IMG/VR virus record: IMGVR_UViG_3300010318_000026
Location: 1 to 30,227 of that record
DNA length: 30,227 nucleotides
Direction: 5' to 3' (one strand)
Source of the DNA: a virus
Below, in pieces: positions 18,801 through 24,345 of the stretch. The number at the start of each line of letters is the position of its first letter. The first letter of the stretch is position 1. The position numbers and the translations under genes were made by a program. The notes under the pieces are model-generated. The model saw only the letters and a program-made list of their open reading frames with translations, was not told the DNA's origin and did no database searches.

Positions 18801-20746
18801 AAGGTGTTGCTGCAATGGAACGCGCAAGACAAGCATTAAAAAATGATTATAGAGGATTATTACAAATGTATCCTGAAATTAAAAAATCTTTAAATAAAGA
18901 AATAGGCAAGACTGGATTTACATTAGACCAAGCTATAAGAGCATATTTATATGAAAAATCTGGTAACGAAGTTCCTGGTATATCTAAAAGAGATTTAAAG
19001 TTATTAACAGACACAATTAATAATAACGAAAATTATAAAGGGTTCGCTGATGGTTTATTAGCTGCAAGTAAAAAAGACTCTTGGGTTGAACCAGACCCAT
19101 ATTGGGATGCGGGTAGTATATTGAAAGATTTGAATGACATGGACCAAAATGTAAATAGAGCTGAATATTTACAAGAATTTATTGAAAATGTTGATATAAT
19201 ATTTGATAAACAAAATTTAAATAAGATTGAAGCATTATATGGTTCTAGGCATAGAGAAGCATTGGAAGATATAATTAGAAGAATGAAGTCTGGTAGTAAT
19301 AGACCACCAGGTACAGGAGATAGACAAACAACAGCTTGGTTAAACTGGGTAAACAATTCTGTAGGTACAATAATGTTCTTTAACAGAAGATCAGCATTAT
19401 TACAGATGATTTCATTTGCTAACTTTACAAACTGGTCAGATAATAACCCATTAATGGCTGCAAAAGCATTTGCTAATCAACCAGCATTTTGGAAAGCTTG
19501 GGTTGAAATATTTAATTCAGATAAATTAAAACAAAGAAGAGGCGGTTTAAAGTCTGATGTACAAGAACAAGAAATTGCTAATCAAGCTAAAAATTCACCT
19601 AACAAAGTTCAAGCAGCTATATCTTATTTATTAAAAATAGGTTTTACACCAACGCAAATAGCAGATAGCGTTGCTATTGCAACTGGTGGTGCTACATTTT
19701 TAATTAATAGAACAAATACATACCAAAAGCAAGGAATGAGCTACGAAGATGCAAGAGCAAAAGCTTTTGAAGATTTTAGCGCTATATCTGATGAAACGCA
19801 GCAATCAGGTGATCCAATGCTTATATCAAAACAACAGGCTGGGCATTTAGGTAGATTTATATTATCATTCCAAAATACACCAATGCAATATACCAGATTA
19901 ATGAAAAAAGCTGGTCAAGATTTAATAAATGGTAGAGGTGATTGGAAAACGAATGTAAGTAAAATATTATATTATGGATTTGTGCAAAACTTAATATTTG
20001 CTGCGTTGCAAAATGCTTTATTTGCGTTGTTGCCAGAATTTGATCCTGAAGAAGAAGAGGAGGCATATGACAAACAAAAAAATAATAAATACGATAGAAT
20101 TATAAATAGTATGATTGATACTATTTTAAGAGGAAGTGGTTTAGCAGGGGCTATTGTGTCAACACTAAAAAATGCTATAAGAAGATATAATTTTGAAGAA
20201 GCAAAAGGCTTTACAGGAGACCATGCATACACATTATTGGAATTAGCTAACGTTTCACCACCTATCGGTTCAAAACTTAGAAAAGTTTATGGAGCAATAC
20301 AAACCAAAAGGTTTGATCAAGATATATTAGATGAAAGAGGTTTAGCTCCTGACAGCCCTGCTTATGAAATAATCGCTAATTTATTATCCGCTGGAGCAAA
20401 CATACCACTAGATAGAGCATTAGCTGAAGTCAAAGCTATAGCAGAAGCGTTAGACTCAAATAATACGGCTATGCAAAGAATGGCATTAGCCTTAGGTTGG
20501 AGAACATGGGATGTTAATATAAGAAATGAAGAGCATGAGCTTATAAAAACACAAGCTAAAGCAATAAGAAAAGAAGAAGGTATAAAAAAAGCTAAAGAAA
20601 CTAGAAAAAGAAATGCAGAGCTTAAAAAAGAAATATTAATAAAATTATCTAAAGAAAATCAAAAAGAATATATAAAATATTTAGGAATGTCTACTAAAGA
20701 TAAAAATGAATATATTAAAAAAGAAATAGAAAAACTAAACAAATAA
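12860..20746 (+). CDS. Giant virion protein with HEVGH metalloprotease motif, 2628 aa
   Basis: Probable ejected internal virion protein, in the place of T7 gp16, and a multi-domain (polyvalent) protein. Residues 1-370 are Lys/Glu-rich coiled coil. Residues about 385-700 hold several small-residue hydrophobic stretches (for example GSAAMLGSSILKGGGDVAAF and SLATGAGIARAAA) and may contact membranes. H935-E-V-G-H939 is a zinc-metalloprotease motif, with E1003 as a possible third ligand. Residues about 1150-1210 are a Lys/Pro linker. Residues about 1600-1870 form an unidentified domain with EHRPPARVV (from 1772). The C-terminal 500 residues contain ILSFQNTPMQYTRLMKKAG and a hydrophobic stretch (about 2369-2394), then a very basic helical tail. 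Three ESK(G/D)L motifs (1082, 1475 and 1897) separate regions and may be linkers or cleavage sites. I see no lytic transglycosylase motif and no DxDxD polymerase motif. Confidence 0.7.
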   Translation: MADPKLNEQLLELQEQVNQLKPTDNSQEAILLRRKLKQIQAQVNAQDTAETQKLEEVVITVDAKDDVKTALDGAKQYKEDIKKITPETEKTKIGYEYFGLKMYDTLKPQIERETYYPDLPGGRKSGFIQYRNTYDEDLKKSLGNKKYEEWKKIEAAANKDGVRLDETNINKYLNLADFDEQTKSEVVQQSKSKKSDLILRGYSNKQRNIIEKEIFEGEAKEKAYEEYSNTFNKNLEEYKKTGVANFQQPDYTPIVKELNNEVKKSSEDLDIKFDNFKIKQEKYTNTYKGYEKRIADTEEKIKNFTMSENPTVAEIQKRNALAEEYDNIFKEDLFTNLDNQWQELKALGTEITNESEKLNKASLEVGDINLMSNSLSKNYNRMDRFLHTMEESFLGSAAMLGSSILKGGGDVAAFFASSNKYDARTADWYQDLVDMKGHAVDYNNRLQKYRQNVLPEKLEYGDGGGFDYFAEMMIDNSPSILTAFGTMGYSSLATGAGIARAAAVRQATNAATGVFFTMEAGGQMANLEIAQKEAPKMIAALKNELKNETNLVKRKELEEQISDQENLLKMSQFKKSFNSIAYGGIASLAERFGTLRFINDFQKYSKPLGLTKLEKLGVAKSVARVTSKAFGTTSGVGIGMGIELVEEGATLLGQNFMDIVVLDQNKSLIEGLDGEFVRNTLATSLGISGPSASMNLAAAFNNEVKLRSEARQEGKIRDEVIDIQNELNILDKRTKKAIDLKKRQNKLLAEAAEINSFIPLKLGNMTDAEVQSVFENGKRMRELIAEGKELGQQLEITSYEKQRVEDIKQEIQTLFDVNQETLGKSQKQYLSEIGRDAPNKFEYVVNRGRYDGYKHLIRNMKGINLLATDGKNIDQFLKQSNYTDKQKKDIKNSYNRGSNAVNINDDVITFDDNVGVALSVLSGTDAVIAAVSPLHEVGHIQTRKAGIIKDDKLAAHAKGMVEDIIADVRRRNNIGKLSDSDFQIFNDRINEYKSTDGEVNADELIQLVSDFTAAGILPKSSFGQLYSAKTFINSLLTKFNGEASPFFKINTANDAFNFIASWQQKALTSQTEGAEEETDVVESKDLQSKIAALVPNTVQTQQDFFNRDVFNPIYNNGNLHPLIARYIRSRSISQEQAELNIQNVADRLLNFNPEATRKDGATVGAQGFVEFINSNANFAKLDSAKQLAIEAERRKRTEKIDDTTKQIPAPAPQPKQQEKPTYKTISKSNIFSTSALDQIKNKLVSTVRVLKSKINAPTTINQTVKPIISEIKTEMGKQADIIIKKASGTIKDGRLETTFRKSKKATLENAPTTWLAKAMPFAVQKSVGGKFTDIPILNEKGNIVGYEFKPNFIDDWQGKKIDRVKTTTAGQTSGNQFIKRKPNVAQKVTDEQFMSYMFKFDNDGNATEIIRGRKESWSKMMAEEISFELIDDALNDLTSPIAEELIKNQARLGVEIVENFAQQVRKDIDRGTVKESKGLASFTPEQMDIYTSSKGWADFKNKMAAAEGKYRENIIYRFHKESFLETYPDKLQKEIAKQFFVKLKNYGDVESIKVQLKEDNSSLPEYLEAIRNQIDFNETVKQITGAEASIPVLNDNKVYVADTQQYVIDQAKGEDIKTVVAFFAPTFANSGKIGRERKGIIGKVSRADLFYNQAHVISSLNEAGFNIDKITKKDIILKDGTIIPREFTSTAKVEQKHLDGSLDINKEIEIAGKAWDFMMKLIKNLKNQPSHVRALTLAAMNSGTNTVLRVAAPVLNVSTVLPSKLPSDYRYEHRPPARVVMALSYKSEVLGDKNINIEALKNDYQVSIIPVTMDKVIGKIGLGQSTMPDYKPGITPATNDYYNAFTKNKPGIVSIKNLKTNEIIGKDYEASSKLKNQPTIKETVAQPKQPKESVVKESKGLNLNKEINNMIARQKGIRAEATYSEIVARKKGASKGALQFFLPATAEDFRGLTSYTFAGRGKQGEADQKFFEDNLVKPYIKGVAAMERARQALKNDYRGLLQMYPEIKKSLNKEIGKTGFTLDQAIRAYLYEKSGNEVPGISKRDLKLLTDTINNNENYKGFADGLLAASKKDSWVEPDPYWDAGSILKDLNDMDQNVNRAEYLQEFIENVDIIFDKQNLNKIEALYGSRHREALEDIIRRMKSGSNRPPGTGDRQTTAWLNWVNNSVGTIMFFNRRSALLQMISFANFTNWSDNNPLMAAKAFANQPAFWKAWVEIFNSDKLKQRRGGLKSDVQEQEIANQAKNSPNKVQAAISYLLKIGFTPTQIADSVAIATGGATFLINRTNTYQKQGMSYEDARAKAFEDFSAISDETQQSGDPMLISKQQAGHLGRFILSFQNTPMQYTRLMKKAGQDLINGRGDWKTNVSKILYYGFVQNLIFAALQNALFALLPEFDPEEEEEAYDKQKNNKYDRIINSMIDTILRGSGLAGAIVSTLKNAIRRYNFEEAKGFTGDHAYTLLELANVSPPIGSKLRKVYGAIQTKRFDQDILDERGLAPDSPAYEIIANLLSAGANIPLDRALAEVKAIAEALDSNNTAMQRMALALGWRTWDVNIRNEEHELIKTQAKAIRKEEGIKKAKETRKRNAELKKEILIKLSKENQKEYIKYLGMSTKDKNEYIKKEIEKLNK
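16097..16117 (+). repeat. Degenerate copy of the ESK-L linker repeat
   Basis: Encodes VVESKDL (residues 1080-1086 of the giant virion protein). It matches the two exact copies at 17276 and 18542 over the core gaaagtaaag and the following tta codon. It lies just after an acidic stretch (TEGAEEETD) and about 140 residues after the HEVGH motif. Confidence 0.45.
17276..17296 (+). repeat. 21-base direct repeat, copy 1 (VKESKGL)
   Basis: Encodes residues 1473-1479 (VKESKGL) of the giant virion protein. It is identical at all 21 bases to the copy at 18542-18562, from the gta codon through ggt tta. The flanks differ, so this is a short isolated repeat and not part of a longer duplication. Confidence 0.75.
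18542..18562 (+). repeat. 21-base direct repeat, copy 2 (VKESKGL)
   Basis: Encodes residues 1895-1901 of the giant virion protein and is identical to 17276-17296. It follows a Lys/Pro/Gln-rich linker (QPKQPKESV), so it sits at a domain boundary. The two exact copies bracket the unidentified domain at about residues 1480-1890. Confidence 0.75.
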
Positions 20747-20748
20747 TT

Positions 20749-20880
20749 ATGGCAAAAGACGCATGTTATAAAAAAGTAAAAGCAAGGTACAAAGTATTCC
20801 CCTCAGCATATGCTTCAGGAGCTATTGCAAAATGTAGAAAAGTTGGGGCTGCTAATTGGGGTAATAAATCTAAAAAATAA
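20749..20880 (+). CDS. Small basic conserved phage protein, 43 aa
   Basis: Reads MAKDACYKKVKARYKVFP, then SAYASGAIAKCRKVGAANWG and a Lys-rich end. The ATG lies two bases after the giant-gene stop. Its own stop overlaps the next start as TAATG, suggesting coupled translation. The (Y/F)K-V-F-P-S-A-Y-A-S-G pattern with two Cys is one I recall from small proteins of marine phages and large algal viruses. The function is unknown. High charge suggests nucleic-acid or virion binding, but nothing here proves it. It is too short for many gene finders, yet spacing, overlap and conserved pattern make it a convincing gene. Confidence 0.78.
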   Translation: MAKDACYKKVKARYKVFPSAYASGAIAKCRKVGAANWGNKSKK

Positions 20881-21155
20881 TGGCAGTACGTAAAACAGCT
20901 AAAGGCGCTTCACTTAAACGTTGGTTTAAAGAAAAATGGATTGATGTTAGAACTGGCAAACCTTGTGGTAGAACAAAGGGCGATGGTAGAGGTGTACCAT
21001 ATTGTAGGCCAAGCAAAAGAATATCTAGCGAAACACCAAAAACATCTGGAGAAATGTCATATTCAGAAAAAGCAAAAAAGATTAGAGAAAAAAAATCATT
21101 AGGACAACCAGCAGGTAAACCAAGAAGAGTAAAAAATCTTAAAAGAGGTAAATAA
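20880..21155 (+). CDS. Small basic protein, 91 aa, unknown function
   Basis: Very Lys/Arg-rich 91-aa protein with a compact N-terminal part (LKRWFKEKWIDVRTGKPCGR, then GVPYCRPSKRI) holding two Cys, a Ser/Glu-containing helix, and a basic tail (GKPRRVKNLKRGK). It resembles short Lys/Trp proteins that I recall from marine phages and algal viruses, listed there as a domain of unknown function (possibly DUF5872; not checked). It starts in a TAATG overlap with the 43-aa gene, so the two are likely co-translated. A DNA- or virion-binding role is a guess from charge. There are no membrane segments. Confidence 0.72.
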   Translation: MAVRKTAKGASLKRWFKEKWIDVRTGKPCGRTKGDGRGVPYCRPSKRISSETPKTSGEMSYSEKAKKIREKKSLGQPAGKPRRVKNLKRGK

Positions 21156-21188
21156 CAGGTAATCACATATAATATACAAATCTAAGTC

Positions 21189-21341
21189 ATGGAAGATATG
21201 AAGCTATACTTAATAAATTCAGCTGCATTTTTAATTTCGTTAACCAGTATTGAACTATGGTTAAAGATAGCTTTGCTTATCTTAACAATATTCTACACTA
21301 TACAACGAATAAAAAATGAAAGAAATAACCGAAAATTCTAA
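21189..21341 (+). CDS. Putative holin, 50-aa membrane protein
   Basis: A short ORF beginning MEDMKLYLINSAAFLISL, with two closely spaced hydrophobic stretches (about residues 6-19 and 25-38) and a basic end (RIKNERNNRKF). Size, membrane nature and position three genes before a peptidoglycan hydrolase fit a small holin. It overlaps the next gene (ATG 21316) by 26 bases. Similar mini-proteins with a Lys-Leu-Tyr start and a Ser/Ala-rich first helix occur at this place in related phages, as far as I recall. The annotation as holin is inference from topology and neighbours. It could also be another small membrane factor. Confidence 0.6.
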   Translation: MEDMKLYLINSAAFLISLTSIELWLKIALLILTIFYTIQRIKNERNNRKF

Positions 21342-21630
21342 AGTAAGTTTAGACGTAAAAGCAGTAATTGGTGCAGTCGTTGGTATTGTATCAATAGCCG
21401 GCGTTTGGTTTACACTAACAGCTGAGATAGCTCAATTGCAATTAGATGTAATGAGAATACAAGATACTGTTGCACTTAATGAAGAGTTTAGAATTAAATG
21501 GCCAAGAGGAGAAATGGGTTCATTACCAGATGATGCAAAACAAGATTTAAGAATAGAGTATATTCAAGATGATGTAGAGCAGCTAAAATACGTTGTTAAG
21601 GCTCTTGAAATAGACAATGCAAAAAGATAA
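21316..21630 (+). CDS. Membrane-anchored coiled-coil protein (spanin- or holin-like), 104 aa
   Basis: One N-terminal transmembrane helix (about residues 16-35, AVIGAVVGIVSIAGVWFTL) is followed by a coiled coil (IAQLQLDVMRIQDTVALN). A motif follows with EFRIKWPRGEMGSLPDDAKQD, then a second coiled segment. The membrane anchor plus periplasmic coiled-coil topology is that of an inner-membrane spanin subunit. A role as signal-anchor holin partner is also possible. It lies between the likely holin and the M15 peptidase, so it belongs to the lysis cassette. No lipoprotein (outer spanin) partner was found nearby. The start at 21316 gives a polar 15-residue N-terminus before the helix. Confidence 0.6.
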   Translation: MKEITENSKVSLDVKAVIGAVVGIVSIAGVWFTLTAEIAQLQLDVMRIQDTVALNEEFRIKWPRGEMGSLPDDAKQDLRIEYIQDDVEQLKYVVKALEIDNAKR

Positions 21631-21636
21631 AATTAA

Positions 21637-22098
21637 ATGAGTAAAATAAGTGAACATATCACATATAAGGAAGGTGTGTATAGCACGACAGCGAAAATAT
21701 TAGGAATTGATAATACACCGAGTGCATATCATTTGCAAAATATGGAATTGCTTGCTGAAAAAATATTTGAACCTTTAAGAAAAGCGGCTAACGGGCCAAT
21801 AGCTATAAATTCATTTTATCGCTGTGAAGAATTAAATAAAGCGATTGGTGGGTCAAGTAAATCGCAACATTGTGAAGGACGTGCAATTGATATAGATGAC
21901 ACGTACGGTTACATGTCAAATAAAGAAATGTATGAATACATTAAAAACAATCTTGATTTTGATCAGCTCATATGGGAATTTGGGACTGACGATAATCCTA
22001 ATTGGGTTCATGTTAGTTATGTTGATCATGATTTTAACAGACAAAGATGCTTAAAAGCATATAAAGAAAACGGAAAAACAAAATATAAAGTAATATAA
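21637..22098 (+). CDS. Endolysin, M15-family peptidoglycan peptidase, 153 aa
   Basis: Probable zinc DD- or LD-peptidase that cuts cell-wall peptides to lyse the host. It carries the M15 signature: H78 and D85 in SQHCEGRAIDID and H125 in NWVHVSY as zinc ligands, E114 (LIWEFG) as likely catalytic base, and the typical upstream strand INSFYRCEELNKAIGG. The length fits a single-domain phage endolysin. There is no signal peptide and no wall-binding domain, so it needs a holin for export, and two small membrane genes stand just before it. It starts six bases after the preceding stop. A structural (virion) peptidase is a less likely alternative. Confidence 0.85.
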   Translation: MSKISEHITYKEGVYSTTAKILGIDNTPSAYHLQNMELLAEKIFEPLRKAANGPIAINSFYRCEELNKAIGGSSKSQHCEGRAIDIDDTYGYMSNKEMYEYIKNNLDFDQLIWEFGTDDNPNWVHVSYVDHDFNRQRCLKAYKENGKTKYKVI

Positions 22099-22099
22099 T

Positions 22100-22138
22100 A
22101 TGGAAAATTGTAATTGTCCTTATTGCATTTGTGAATAA
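22100..22138 (+). CDS. Possible 12-codon Cys-rich peptide
   Basis: Reads MENCNCPYCICE and ends in TAA. The ATG begins one base after the endolysin stop, and four of the 12 residues are Cys in the order C-x-C-x2-C-x-C, a metal-binding type spacing. It is the last ORF before the convergent terminator. The close spacing and the unusual composition speak for translation. Its tiny size means chance cannot be ruled out. Confidence 0.35.
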   Translation: MENCNCPYCICE

Positions 22139-22153
22139 CAAATAGAATAAAAA

Positions 22154-22171
22154 AAGGGGCCGAAGCCCCTT
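22154..22171 (-). terminator. Convergent intrinsic terminator with UUCG tetraloop
   Basis: Perfect seven-pair stem AAGGGGC/GCCCCTT. Read leftwards (after nrdA) the RNA is GGGGC-UUCG-GCCCC followed by a run of seven U, an ideal intrinsic terminator with the very stable C(UUCG)G loop. Read rightwards the loop is CGAA and the tail is TTAATTATT, so it may stop the structural/lysis transcript too. It lies between the two convergent gene modules, five bases after the nrdA stop codon. Confidence 0.88.
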
Positions 22172-22176
22172 AATTA

Positions 22177-23901
22177 TTATCCGTCACACGCTAAACAATT
22201 TTCATCCATTGCTGAATCGGCAATATCTCCTCTTAGAACAGACTCTGTTCGCATATAATACAAAGTTTTAATACCTTTCTTCCAAGCTGCCATATGGACT
22301 TTATTAATCCATTTTGGCGTAGCTACAGATGGAAAAGCTAAATTTAAAGAAACAGATTGGTCAATATATTGTTGACGTATACCTGCTTGATTAACCAATT
22401 CTAATTGATTAATCTCTTTAAATGTTTTAAATACTTCTTTAGCTGGTATGTCATTATACTTACCAAGCATTATATCATCTAATTCTTTCACTCCTTGTAC
22501 AGAACCACCATCTCTTAAAATTTTATTCCATACTTTTTCAGTATCAATTTTATACCGTCTTAGTATCTTTTTTAACGTAGGGTTTTTGCGAATGAACGTA
22601 CCTTTTGCGCTTTGTTCAGTAAAGACGTTTGCAGCCCATGGTTCAATCCCGGGAGAAACATTACCACTAAGCTTGCTGTTAGATACAGTAGGAGCAATAG
22701 CGCGCAAATGAGTATTACGAAAGCCCGAACCACGACACCATAAAGGCTCACCAAATTCTTCTGCAAGAGCCATGGAAGCTCTTTCGCTTTCAATTTTAAT
22801 TTGACTAAATATTCTTCTTGTTTCATATTGTGATAATAAACCTTCAAATGGTAAACCTTGCTCTTGTAAATATGTATGCCAACCTAACACACCTAATCCT
22901 AACGCTCTACCTTTTTCAGCAGATCTAACAGAATTATGAAAGCCAACTTTACCTTTTGATTTTTGTATAAATTCTTCTAACACACCATCTAAAAACCATA
23001 TACTATCGTAAATTAGATTAGTGTTCTTCCATTCGTCATATTTGGCTAAGTTTAATGACGAAAGACAACAAACAAATGAATGAGATTCATCAGTATGTAA
23101 CGTAATCTCACTACAGATATTTGTCATATGTACTTTTAATCCATGCTTTCTGTAAGCGTCTGGGTTATTTTTGTTTGTATTTCCTTTAAATAAGATATAA
23201 GGCTCTCCAGTTGCTTTACGTTTTTGAAGTAGCTTACCCCATAACCTCCTCGCATCTTTATCGCCCGCATCAAGTCTTCGCATAAACTTGTCGCCGACCA
23301 CAGCGCACTGGTGTAAGTTGAGCGATTGACGATTAACGTCTCCTTTAGGTTCTCGTATTTCCAACCACTCTTCGAAATCGGGGTGGTCAATATTAATATT
23401 AACGCTTGCAGCTCCTCTTCGGACAGATCCTTGATTCGTGGCAAGTATAGTTGAATCGTATATCTTAGCAAAAGGCACAATTCCATCAGATGTTCCATTA
23501 CCAGTAATTTTAGCTCCGGCGGGTCTAATCATATTTATTCCGATACCAACTCCGCCGCCGTGTTTTGCGAGTAGCATCATCTCTAAGTTTTTCATTCCAA
23601 TCTCATATATCGAGTCACCAACATCAATACCAAAGCACGATATAGGCAAACCTCGATCTGTGCCTGTATTAGAGAGCACAGGAGACGCTAAACATAGCCA
23701 ACCCTTCCATACATATTGAAAAAAAGTTTCAGCTAGTTCTGGGCGATTTAAACGCTTCGCTACAGTTGTAGCAACACGCATATAAGCATCCTTTGGTGTT
23801 TCATCTCCTACAAGATAACCACCACCGATTGTTTTCTTATATACATCTGTATCACCCCACGCAGGGTAATCTTCATTCTTTTTCCAATCCGGGTTCCACA
23901 T
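22177..23901 (-). CDS. nrdA: Class I ribonucleotide reductase, alpha subunit
   Basis: Catalytic subunit that reduces ribonucleoside diphosphates to deoxyribonucleotides, working with the beta subunit encoded at 24339-25331. The active-site set is complete. C89 (LPISCF) and C278 (FVCCLSSLNL) form the substrate-reducing pair. N261, C263 and E265 (NICSEI) match the radical-site N-C-E. Y548 and Y549 (TLYYMRTES) relay the radical. C569 and C572 (CLACDG) are the C-terminal redox pair. At 574 aa it is much shorter than E. coli NrdA (761 aa); the N-terminal ATP-cone is absent, so overall-activity inhibition by dATP is probably lost. The start ATG lies 29 bases inside the end of the preceding 73-aa gene. 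It is the last gene of the leftward operon and is followed by the terminator. Confidence 0.95.
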   Translation of the reverse strand: MWNPDWKKNEDYPAWGDTDVYKKTIGGGYLVGDETPKDAYMRVATTVAKRLNRPELAETFFQYVWKGWLCLASPVLSNTGTDRGLPISCFGIDVGDSIYEIGMKNLEMMLLAKHGGGVGIGINMIRPAGAKITGNGTSDGIVPFAKIYDSTILATNQGSVRRGAASVNINIDHPDFEEWLEIREPKGDVNRQSLNLHQCAVVGDKFMRRLDAGDKDARRLWGKLLQKRKATGEPYILFKGNTNKNNPDAYRKHGLKVHMTNICSEITLHTDESHSFVCCLSSLNLAKYDEWKNTNLIYDSIWFLDGVLEEFIQKSKGKVGFHNSVRSAEKGRALGLGVLGWHTYLQEQGLPFEGLLSQYETRRIFSQIKIESERASMALAEEFGEPLWCRGSGFRNTHLRAIAPTVSNSKLSGNVSPGIEPWAANVFTEQSAKGTFIRKNPTLKKILRRYKIDTEKVWNKILRDGGSVQGVKELDDIMLGKYNDIPAKEVFKTFKEINQLELVNQAGIRQQYIDQSVSLNLAFPSVATPKWINKVHMAAWKKGIKTLYYMRTESVLRGDIADSAMDENCLACDG

Positions 23902-24094
23902 TTCTTTTTTCTAGGTTTTTTAATTCTTCTACTAATTTACTCCACTCATCTTCTCCAATATGTAATTGAAAGGCCGTGAGTGTCCCTTGTGATAAAGTTT
24001 TTAAAGCGTCAAGTTCTTTCAGTGCTCTTGTTAAAGCACCACCTAAAACTTCAACTTGTTCTTGTAACTTTTTAATATTCTTTTGTACTCCCAT
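23873..24094 (-). CDS. Small coiled-coil protein, 73 aa, unknown function
   Basis: Lies between the RNR subunit genes. Nearly the whole protein is a charged helix with heptad spacing (IKKLQEQVEVLGGALTRAL, then LDALKTLSQGT, and WSKLVEELKNLEKRN). It begins in a TAATG overlap with the stop of the membrane-protein gene and runs 29 bases into nrdA, so it is almost certainly translated as part of the operon. There is no catalytic or membrane motif. It could be a partner of the adjacent membrane protein or an RNR accessory; both are guesses from position. Confidence 0.65.
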   Translation of the reverse strand: MGVQKNIKKLQEQVEVLGGALTRALKELDALKTLSQGTLTAFQLHIGEDEWSKLVEELKNLEKRNVEPGLEKE

Positions 24095-24345
24095 TATTTA
24101 ATTAAATGATTAATCCAAGCAATTAAGCCGTTGATATTTAATAAAACTAGATTCCATTGTTTTCTAGCTCCTGTTTGTATCATTACACAAATAAAACCAG
24201 CAATGTATAGCATCGGTTCAATTGTCCACTGCGCTGCCACAAGAAAACCTGCACCCATATATCCAATACGAGTAGACATTTTTTCAAGTGGCGTCAGTCT
24301 TTTAGTTGTTGCTATTAGCTTTAGTATTTTTCTTTTTTTTACCAT
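24094..24345 (-). CDS. Small membrane protein, 83 aa, between nrdB and nrdA
   Basis: A basic N-terminus (MVKKRKILKLIATTKR) leads into two or three hydrophobic helices (about residues 28-40 and 44-58, and a weaker one at 64-81). A conserved-looking stretch reads IQTGARKQWNLVLLNING. The ATG overlaps the nrdB stop by seven bases, and the stop overlaps the next start as TAATG. Function is unknown. It could be a membrane transport-like protein, a lysis helper or an early host-takeover protein; nothing in the sequence decides this. A membrane gene inside an RNR operon is unexpected and worth noting. Confidence 0.68.
   Translation of the reverse strand: MVKKRKILKLIATTKRLTPLEKMSTRIGYMGAGFLVAAQWTIEPMLYIAGFICVMIQTGARKQWNLVLLNINGLIAWINHLIK

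Noticed and set aside
20870-21166. - strand ORF of 98 aa opposite the 91-aa basic gene
   Set aside because: The + strand frame has a TAATG link to its neighbour and a basic, Cys-containing pattern; the opposite frame is isolated in a + strand module.
1252-21188. Conserved promoter in gene leaders (TATAATATA-like words before 1283, 11030 and 21189)
   Set aside because: The words are too degenerate and too likely by chance in such AT-rich sequence, and no Bacteroidota-type TAnnTTTG box was found at fixed spacing.
22448-23719. + strand ORFs of 87 and 93 aa and - strand ORFs of 91 and 120 aa within nrdA
   Set aside because: nrdA is intact with all catalytic residues, so the other frames are shadows.
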